Positions 56,719 through 64,000 of a stretch of DNA of 64,000 nt are shown here, in pieces. The position numbers and the translations under genes are program-made. The notes under the pieces were generated by a model. The model saw only the letters and a list, made by a program, of their open reading frames with translations, was not told the DNA's origin and did no database searches. Within the stretch, counting starts at the first letter, position 1. Every line of letters begins with the position of its first letter. Source of the DNA: Leisingera sp. SS27 (GTDB lineage: Bacteria; Pseudomonadota; Alphaproteobacteria; Rhodobacterales; Rhodobacteraceae); the NCBI RefSeq assembly GCF_028368855.1, contig NZ_JAQNCY010000009.1, positions 87,889 through 151,888 of the forward strand, written 5' to 3'.

Positions 56719-58602
56719 TCAGAACGACGCCCGCACGCCGACATAGGCGGCGCGGCCGCGCTTGGCGTAGCCCCAGACGTCGGCGTAGTCCGCGTCGAAC
56801 AGGTTGGTGACGCGCCCGGTCAGCACCACGTTATCTGTCAGCTCATACTGAGCAGCCACATCAACGGTGGTGTAATCCGGCAGCTCAGTTGTGGCAAAGG
56901 AGCCAAAGAACTGGCTGTCCCAATTGCCTGCCACATGCCGGATGTCCGCGGTGACGGAGCCGCGGCCGTTGAAAGTATCCAGAGTGGCGCTCAACAGAAG
57001 CTCGTGCTCCGGGCGGCGGATCTCGACCGAGCCATTTGGGTTGGTGGCGTCCAAATAGGTGTAGGACAGGCGCAGATCGAGGTATTCGGTGGCTTCCAGG
57101 CTTGCTGCCAGCTCAACACCTTTGCGATCACTGTCACCGGCTTGGTTGCGGTAGGAGAACGTGGTTGCGTTCACCATGTAGCTCTCGATCTCGCCTGTCA
57201 GCGTCTCGTCGAAATAGGTCACATCAACCAGACCGCGCCCTTGCAGGAACGGCACCTCAACCCCGAAATCGAAGCTGCGGTTTTCCTCCGGCTGCAAGTT
57301 CGGATTGCCGAGGTAGGTGGTGGAGCCGAATGTGCTGTTGGCAAACAGCTCAAAGTAAGAGGGATTCACGATACCGGTTCCAGCCGAGCTGTGCAGGCGC
57401 ACGCCGCTGCCAGAAAAAGTGTAGGAGACACTGGCGGTCCAGCTGGTGGCGTCTTCGAATACGCTGTTGTTGTCGTGGCGCACCCCGAGCTGCAGGTCCA
57501 GGCCGTTGGCAAAGCTGCCGCGGTATTCCAGGGCAATCGAATTGGTTTCGCGCGCAAAGGCCGGGTTGGAACTGCTGGAGTCCTCTTCCCATTCCAGCAT
57601 CGCGTTAAGAAGGTGGTCTGCTTGATCCGCTAACTGCCCGTCCAGGCCGAAGCTCAGCAGGTACTTTGCTGCTTCCGTTTTGGTCTCGGTCGGGGTACCG
57701 CCATTGAGGGACCGGTCAAAGTCAGTACGTTCGATTGACAGGCGGTGTTTCAGGCGGCCGCCCAATGTGTCCAGTTCAGCATAGACCTGAGCCAGTTGCT
57801 CATCCCGGTCACTGAATTGCGTCGGATCATCCACGACATAGCTGGCCGCATCCGTTGCGGTGAAGGAGGTGCGGTCGCTGTCATAGCGTTCATCCGACGT
57901 GCGGAAGTTGAAGCCAAGTTTCAGCCGGTCGGTGACCAGGTAGTCGCCTTTCAATTGCAGTGTATTGCGGCGGATGCCGTCTTCTTCACCGCCATCGCCC
58001 GAGGTGTCATAGCCGTCGTCATTGTCATGGGCGAAGCTGAAGGCGATACCGCCGCGCTCGGTCCGCGACGAAACCCGGGCCGAGGCCCGGTAGCCGTCGG
58101 ACCCCGCTTCCGCGCTGCCGCCGTATTCCGTGCCGATGCCGCCGGACTTGGTGATGATGTTGATCACACCGGCCGAGGCGTTGGAGCCGTAGAACACCGA
58201 TTGCGGGCCGCGCAGGACTTCGATCCGCTCGATATTGGCAGTGTCTAGGCCGGACAGAATGTACTCGCTGTCACCGCCCGAGGCTTCGACGCCGTCGATC
58301 AGGATCAGCGTGTGATTGGCTTCTGCGCCGCGGATGCGGACCTGGGTAAAGCTGTCGCCGGAGCCGCTCACCATCAGGCCGGGTACCGAACGCAGCGCGT
58401 CCTGGACGGTGGTGATGCCGCGATCATCGATCTCCTCGCTGGTCAGGACCGAGACGGAGCGGCCGTACTTCTGGGCCTCGACCGGCGTGAAGCCGCCGGA
58501 GACGATGATCTCCCCCAGATCGGTGACTTCTTCATCCTGAGCGGTTGCGATTACAGGGGCGGCGGCCAGGGCGGCGGCCAGGGACAAGCTTGCCTTGCGC
58601 AT
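56719..58602 (-). CDS. btuB: TonB-dependent vitamin B12 receptor
   Basis: 627 residues from the ATG at 58602 (AGGA seven bases upstream). Signal peptide [22 protein letters not shown] TonB-box region TDLGEIIVSGGF follows. The plug (residues about 35-155) contains RGITTVQDALRSVPGLMVSGSGDSFTQVRIRGAEANHTLILIDGVEASGG and RGPQSVFYGSNASAGVINIITKSGG. A 22-strand barrel ends AAYVGVRASF with a C-terminal Phe. Co-transcribed with btuFCD and regulated by the upstream riboswitch. Confidence 0.95.
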   Translation of the reverse strand: MRKASLSLAAALAAAPVIATAQDEEVTDLGEIIVSGGFTPVEAQKYGRSVSVLTSEEIDDRGITTVQDALRSVPGLMVSGSGDSFTQVRIRGAEANHTLILIDGVEASGGDSEYILSGLDTANIERIEVLRGPQSVFYGSNASAGVINIITKSGGIGTEYGGSAEAGSDGYRASARVSSRTERGGIAFSFAHDNDDGYDTSGDGGEEDGIRRNTLQLKGDYLVTDRLKLGFNFRTSDERYDSDRTSFTATDAASYVVDDPTQFSDRDEQLAQVYAELDTLGGRLKHRLSIERTDFDRSLNGGTPTETKTEAAKYLLSFGLDGQLADQADHLLNAMLEWEEDSSSSNPAFARETNSIALEYRGSFANGLDLQLGVRHDNNSVFEDATSWTASVSYTFSGSGVRLHSSAGTGIVNPSYFELFANSTFGSTTYLGNPNLQPEENRSFDFGVEVPFLQGRGLVDVTYFDETLTGEIESYMVNATTFSYRNQAGDSDRKGVELAASLEATEYLDLRLSYTYLDATNPNGSVEIRRPEHELLLSATLDTFNGRGSVTADIRHVAGNWDSQFFGSFATTELPDYTTVDVAAQYELTDNVVLTGRVTNLFDADYADVWGYAKRGRAAYVGVRASF

Positions 58603-58775
58603 ATTCCATTCCTCCCGGCCCGCGCAGCAAGCACAGGCCAAGCGGCTGCCCATGCCGGGCAGCATGTTCAAAATTTTGGTCTTTGGAAGGCTTTGCCCCC
58701 GCAGACGGTGAAAACTGCCACCACTACGGAAGTCCGTTGTCCTTGGCGCGCCCCGCACCCGGACAGGGTGATCAT

Positions 58776-58957
58776 CCTGGCAGGTCTCCTGACTTGCGGG
58801 TCGAGGCTTTGCCGCGCCTTCCCGCCCCTTGGGGCAGTGGCATATCGCAGCATTGCTCTCCGCTCACAGTTGCGGGGGCAGTCACGGATTCGGCGCCTGT
58901 TGGCTACACCTCACCGTGTTCCCTTTTAACCGGGTGGTCTCCCAGCCGGACCAGAAT
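58776..58957 (-). promoter_or_regulatory. Cobalamin (B12) riboswitch
   Basis: On the minus strand it shows the conserved core GGGAA...GTG near its 5' part, CCGTGACTGCCCCCGCAACTG, and the B12 box GCAAGTCAGGAGACCTGCC at 58797-58779. All are in the order of the AdoCbl riboswitch consensus. It precedes btuB by about 175 bases. Cobalamin binding is expected to repress the whole operon. Confidence 0.95.
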
Positions 58958-58964
58958 GGCCGGG

Positions 58965-58993
58965 ACTTAGGCAAACTGAACTTATTCTGTCAA
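58965..58993 (-). promoter_or_regulatory. Promoter of the cobalamin operon
   Basis: TTGACA (58993-58988) and CTAAGT (58970-58965) with 17 bases between. The -35 box is perfect and the -10 weak. The riboswitch begins just downstream. Confidence 0.7.
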
Positions 58994-59534
58994 GCGCCAA
59001 AGTCTAGTGAGGCGGCTTAGAGGGGGCGCCAAAAGGCGTCATCGCAAGAAACTGATTTCGTTAAATTGTTAAAACTGAATACTACTTCGGGAAATGGAGG
59101 ACTGATGCGGTTAGGCTCAAAGTCCTTACTCGGAAGCAAAGGTGCATACGTATATCGCAGTATTTGATTGAAGTGGATGAACGCATGCCAGCCTCACTGC
59201 CGGCGGTGAACCTCAATCAGTGCATCTACCGCAGAACTGCTGCTTTGGGCCTGCCGAGTTGTGGCTGCTTCGATGCTGAGGAATGTCTGAAATGGTCCGG
59301 ACAGGCTGATCCATTGCGTCGACTAGTGCCGACCTTGGAAACGCAACTTTCCTCGCATAGCTGCCGCTGAGATCAGGCGCAGCATTCGGTAGAATGGGCT
59401 CAGACCAGCCCAATGCATCCGCGGCGTTTCCCAAAGTACACGCAACCTGACAACGGCCATGCAAACCACCAGTAAACTGAGGCGTCAGCGCTGTGTTGAT
59501 GTCTGGGATTGGCGGGAGGATTGGAGGGAGCAAT
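58994..59534. other. Gene-free stretch before the recombinase
   Basis: 541 bases with no supported gene. It contains the AT-rich upstream side of the btuB promoter and scattered sequence with possible remnants near 59270-59480. A direct target or core site for the recombinase could not be identified by eye. Confidence 0.5.
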
Positions 59535-60167
59535 ATGCCAAGAGTCCAACTTCCCGCGGTCACCCCGAAACGAAGAGCCTGGAACAAGGGCCGGATCATC
59601 GGCCAGAAACGGCCGCTGTTGCCGAAACAGGTCTGGGCGATCCGCGCGCGGCTCGAACTGGCGGGCAACCTGCGCGATCTTGCGCTGTTTAATGTGGCGA
59701 TTGATAGCAAGCTTCGCGGATGCGATCTGGTGAAACTGACCGTCACCAACTTGGTGAGGGACGGTCGCGTTCGCGAACGCGTGTCCGTGATCCAGAGCAA
59801 AACCAAGCGGCCCGTTCAGTTCGAACTCTCTGAAAACACGCGGGATACCATCGCCGCATGGATCAAGTTGCCGGAAATGATCGGCTGCCGCTTCATGTTT
59901 CCCAGCCGGTTTCACGACCGCCCGCATATCTCAACGCGCCAATATGGCCGGCTTGTGAGGGGTTGGGTGGCCGCGATTGGGCTAGAACCCAGTGGATACG
60001 GCACCCATTCGCTGCGCCGGACCAAAGCAGCTGAGATTTACCGCAAAACCGGAAATCTCAGAGCGGTTCAACTTCTGCTCGGTCACACCAAGGTAGACAG
60101 CACAGTACGGTACCTTGGTGTCGAACTCGAAGATGCGCTGAACATTGCCGAGCAAATCGACATTTGA
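59535..60167 (+). CDS. Solitary tyrosine recombinase/integrase
   Basis: 210 residues from the ATG at 59535 (GGAGGGAG eight bases upstream). Complete catalytic set: Arg61 (KLRGCDL), Lys near 91, His158 and Arg161 (GTHSLRRTKA), His184 (LLGHTKVDST) and nucleophile Tyr193 (VRYLG). It is only the catalytic domain with a short N-terminal extension, unlike phage integrases of about 400 residues. No other phage or plasmid genes flank it. Related short recombinases are widespread in Rhodobacteraceae. Confidence 0.9.
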   Translation: MPRVQLPAVTPKRRAWNKGRIIGQKRPLLPKQVWAIRARLELAGNLRDLALFNVAIDSKLRGCDLVKLTVTNLVRDGRVRERVSVIQSKTKRPVQFELSENTRDTIAAWIKLPEMIGCRFMFPSRFHDRPHISTRQYGRLVRGWVAAIGLEPSGYGTHSLRRTKAAEIYRKTGNLRAVQLLLGHTKVDSTVRYLGVELEDALNIAEQIDI

Positions 60168-60243
60168 TCCACGTTGGCGGGCGGCTCTTGCCGTTCGCCA
60201 ATCCTGAGCGGACCTGCGTTCGCGGCGCAGCGGTGGGTCGGAT

Positions 60244-60370
60244 CGAGCCCAAACTGAAATGTCGAATTTCGCGCTGCATGCGCACGCAACAACAGAGATG
60301 CTGCAAGCGCTCAGATGTCAGCGCCGCAGAGCAGGGGAAGTAACGGTCATTCATGCTTGCCGCAGCGAAG
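60244..60370. repeat. Interspersed repeat, copy B
   Basis: Shows GAGCCCAA, GCTGC at the same 25-base spacing as in copy A, GCGCACGCA, GCTGC..GCGC, and AACGGTCATTCATGC, all in the order seen at 49742. It starts about 77 bases after the recombinase stop. Confidence 0.65.
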
Positions 60371-60439
60371 ACCAAACGTCGAAATCACAAGGCGCAGGAA
60401 TTTCCGATCCTTCGCCGCACTTACAGTGCTTGAGCTAGT

Positions 60440-62782
60440 CTAGATCTCATAGTCCTTGCTGCCGTGTGCTAAGGAGCGTGTTTCAACCGCTTTTCTCACT
60501 GCCGGGGCCACGGGTGCAGCACCATTGCCATCGACGTTGAACCGGGCTACCAGTTTTGCCAAATTGATCGCGTTGGCGTTCAGCATATGACTTGCGGCCG
60601 TGGCTTCTTCCACCATCGCGGCGTTCTTTTGAGTCACCTGATCGAGCTGTGTCACTGCAGTGTTGATCTCGTGTAGGCCAGTGGATTGCTCCTCCGCGCC
60701 TTCGGCGATATCGGAGACCAGCTTCGAGATATGGCTGACACGGGTGGAAATTGACTGCAGAGCCTCGCCTGCCCGACCTACCAGATCGACACCCTGATCT
60801 ACTTGGCGGGAGCTGTCGGAAATCAGCGTTTTGATCTCCATTGCTGCATCCGAGGAACGCTGCGCTAGTGCCCGCACCTCCGAGGCTACAACCGCAAAGC
60901 CGCGGCCGGCCTCACCAGCACGGGATGCCTCTACCCCAGCGTTGAGTGCAAGAAGGTTGGTCTGGAACGAAATATCGTCGATCACCTCAATGATCTGGTC
61001 GATTTTTCTGGAACTTTCCTCGATTGCACCCATTGCAGCGACTGCGTTTCGCACCACTTCGCCGCTGCTTACAGCCTCTTGGCGGGCCTCTCGGACGGTG
61101 TTTTCTACACGGCGCGCGCCCTTGGCTGCAGATTTCACGCTGGCTGTAAGCTCATCAATCGCCGCCGCTGTCTGCTCCAGGGTAGCAGCCTGGCTTTCGG
61201 TACGGTGCGACAGGTCATCCGAGGCTTGGCTGATTTCCGCCGCGCCGTTACGGATACTCGAAGAAGCCTCGATCACTTGCTGCACTGTGGTGTTCAGGTT
61301 GTCGATCGAGCCATTAAAATCGCCGCGCAGTTTTTCATATTCCTCCGGGAATGTCTCGGCGATGCGTATGGTTAGATCACCATTTGCCATACGTGATAGG
61401 CGCTCGCTTAGCTGCTGCACTACATATGCCAATTCGGCGTCTTTGCTTTGGGCCTTCTGCTGTTCGACCTCCTGCATACGAACCAATTCGGCGCGAAACG
61501 TCTCCAGCGCCCGGGCCATATCTCCAACTTCGTCGCCGCGCTTTTGGCCGCGGATTTCCACTGCGTTGTTGCCTTCAGCCAGGCCACGCATGGATACTAC
61601 AATCCGTTGAATGCCCGAAGCGATGCCGGATCCTGTCACCAGCGCCATTGCAGCACCGATTATTATCGCAGCAACAATGGCGGCAGGGATCATTTTGCGC
61701 GTCTGAGCTGCGATCTCTTCGTTGGCAGCTTGGTTGGCAGCCATCGCCGCAGAAACTTCATTTCGGAGTTTCGTCATAGTGGATTGGAAACTATCAAAAA
61801 AGGCCTTGCCGCGTCCCTCGGCAACAAAATCCGCCATGTCATCCATTGTGGCCGCGTCGCCGATTTCTCGGCGCAAGTCCAGCATTGGCACCACAACCTC
61901 ACCGCGCCATTTTTCAATTACTTCGGAAATTCCATCCAGCTGATCCAATAACAGGATGTCTTCCTGCATCGCGGCCCGGAAAGCATCTATACCGGCATCG
62001 AAACGCTGGGTTCCTTGCACAAAGGGTGTAAGGAAAGACTCTTCTCCCGCCAAAAGAAACCCGCGCATGCCAGTCTCCATGTCTACAGCTGCGGCAAGTA
62101 GGTTTTTTGCCATGCCAAGTACAAGATAGTTTCTTTCAACATCTTGGAATGGCTCCTGGAGTAGCCCTGGATCTGACAGGCCCGCGGTGATCCGTGATGT
62201 TAGAGAGTCACGATTATCTACCAGAAGAAGCTCTTCCATGCCGATCATCTGGCCGACAAGTGTACGAAATTCTTCAAAGTATACTTTACTCTTGGCTCTT
62301 TTTACTTCATCGGCCATGTCATTCATGGTCATGGCATCGCCAATCTCATGGCGCAGTTCTATAGCATTGACGGCCACTTCACTCTGCCACCCAGCAAGTA
62401 TTTGTTCTGCTTCGGACAATAGTGCTAAAATGTTTGCCTCACCAACTGACATCTGCCGCAAAGTTTTAAAAGATTGTGCTACCCTAGTCTTTCCAGCGTC
62501 ATAAGGAATTAGATATTCACTTCTGCCTGCGAGCAGATAGCCACGCAGTCCAGATTCCATCGTAGAAGCTGCTTCTGCCAGCGTCTGCGCCTCGCTTAAT
62601 ATTTCCTGTGTGTCAGCAACCATCTGAGTTGCTTTTTCCATACGTCCCAGGTTGACCACTGAAAGAATCCCGACCGCCAACACCAACACCAATGGAAAAA
62701 GCGCGACCAGAACGATTTTTGTTTTGGTGCTAAGGTTATCAATTGCAGATTTCGAAGCCGCGATTTTCGTAAGAAGTTTCAT
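60440..62782 (-). CDS. Methyl-accepting chemotaxis protein with duplicated CHASE3-like sensor
   Basis: 780 residues, AGGA eight bases before the ATG. TM1 lies at residues 21-44 and TM2 at about 365-385. Between them, two copies of a helical sensor repeat with exactly 160-residue offset: GLRGYLLAG (79) and GMRGFLLAG (239), [14 protein letters not shown] (145) and [14 protein letters not shown] (305). A HAMP follows (390-440, with a second HAMP-like segment at 475-530). The signalling tip is [45 protein letters not shown]. No C-terminal NWETF pentapeptide, so methylation enzymes probably act without tethering. Confidence 0.92.
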   Translation of the reverse strand: MKLLTKIAASKSAIDNLSTKTKIVLVALFPLVLVLAVGILSVVNLGRMEKATQMVADTQEILSEAQTLAEAASTMESGLRGYLLAGRSEYLIPYDAGKTRVAQSFKTLRQMSVGEANILALLSEAEQILAGWQSEVAVNAIELRHEIGDAMTMNDMADEVKRAKSKVYFEEFRTLVGQMIGMEELLLVDNRDSLTSRITAGLSDPGLLQEPFQDVERNYLVLGMAKNLLAAAVDMETGMRGFLLAGEESFLTPFVQGTQRFDAGIDAFRAAMQEDILLLDQLDGISEVIEKWRGEVVVPMLDLRREIGDAATMDDMADFVAEGRGKAFFDSFQSTMTKLRNEVSAAMAANQAANEEIAAQTRKMIPAAIVAAIIIGAAMALVTGSGIASGIQRIVVSMRGLAEGNNAVEIRGQKRGDEVGDMARALETFRAELVRMQEVEQQKAQSKDAELAYVVQQLSERLSRMANGDLTIRIAETFPEEYEKLRGDFNGSIDNLNTTVQQVIEASSSIRNGAAEISQASDDLSHRTESQAATLEQTAAAIDELTASVKSAAKGARRVENTVREARQEAVSSGEVVRNAVAAMGAIEESSRKIDQIIEVIDDISFQTNLLALNAGVEASRAGEAGRGFAVVASEVRALAQRSSDAAMEIKTLISDSSRQVDQGVDLVGRAGEALQSISTRVSHISKLVSDIAEGAEEQSTGLHEINTAVTQLDQVTQKNAAMVEEATAASHMLNANAINLAKLVARFNVDGNGAAPVAPAVRKAVETRSLAHGSKDYEI

Positions 62783-63007
62783 CGCATCATTCCTGATTGT
62801 ATGGGAGGGACAGGTTAAACTGAAAGATAATCACCTCTTCCTTTTGATTGCTCATCAAATACGAATGCACTGTCACTAGAAATCTGGAACCTAGCGGACC
62901 GCAACTCGTCACGAAACGGGAAGTTAAAGCGCCAATCATCCACTTTCCAAATAGACACACCCAAGGAAAAAGATGCCAAAATGCGCGGCGCGCAATTTAT
63001 TTTCCAA

Positions 63008-64000
<993 letters not shown>

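Noticed and set aside
59535..60370. Prophage or integrative element
   Set aside because: A single integrase without excisionase, capsid or replication genes, and no tRNA or att duplication seen.

Overview
The window is about 63% G+C and gene-dense. It looks like a chromosome segment of a marine alphaproteobacterium of the Roseobacter group (Rhodobacteraceae; Leisingera, Phaeobacter or Ruegeria-like). The main reasons are the betI-betT-betC-betB-betA order with choline sulfatase, an ScfR/PccR-type regulator near split propionyl-CoA carboxylase genes, small lipoproteins interleaved with pccB, pccA and the mutase gene, and ArgP/ArgO, pirin and YdcH proteins of alphaproteobacterial type. All family assignments come from reading the translated sequence; no database search was run.

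Layout. 1-3.3 kb: a leftward copper operon (Tat-exported multicopper oxidase cut by the window edge, TolC-like lipoprotein, two small exported proteins) below a MerR/CueR-like dyad. 3.5-12.9 kb: housekeeping genes (YmdB-like phosphoesterase, two convergent SLC13 permeases with a 41-residue ORF between them, YebC, GNAT, a ClpP-like membrane protein, an iodotyrosine-deiodinase-like nitroreductase, divergent argP/argO). 13-16 kb: pirin, a DMT exporter and a DUF1036 protein. 16-22.9 kb: choline-O-sulfate and choline to glycine betaine operon with a divergent BetI repressor. 23-27.3 kb: small proteins, the PccR-like regulator and a Bcr/CflA efflux pump. 27.5-31.9 kb: a three-gene accessory cluster whose first product looks like a very large helical protein with a C-terminal toxin-like domain, translationally coupled to a small acidic protein. 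32-44.3 kb: the propionyl-CoA to succinyl-CoA genes pccB, pccA and the B12-dependent mutase, interleaved with small lipoproteins, a porin, a DUF4174 protein and a sulfotransferase-like protein. 44.3-49.5 kb: mixed genes. 49.5-50.2 kb: a gene-poor stretch carrying one copy of an interspersed repeat. 50.3-59 kb: a complete leftward cobalamin uptake and salvage operon (btuB, btuF, btuC, btuD, cbiZ, an unknown gene, exbB, two exbD, tonB) under a B12 riboswitch. 59.5-60.4 kb: a solitary tyrosine recombinase followed by the second repeat copy. 60.4-64 kb: a chemoreceptor with two tandem sensor modules and a partial enolase.

How the parts connect. The propionate route ends in a cobalamin-dependent mutase, and the window also carries the transporter and remodelling enzyme for cobalamin. 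Repeated TTTGC elements lie in front of both pccB and the PccR-like gene, which suggests one propionyl-CoA-sensing circuit. The least explained part is the 27.5-31.9 kb cluster.
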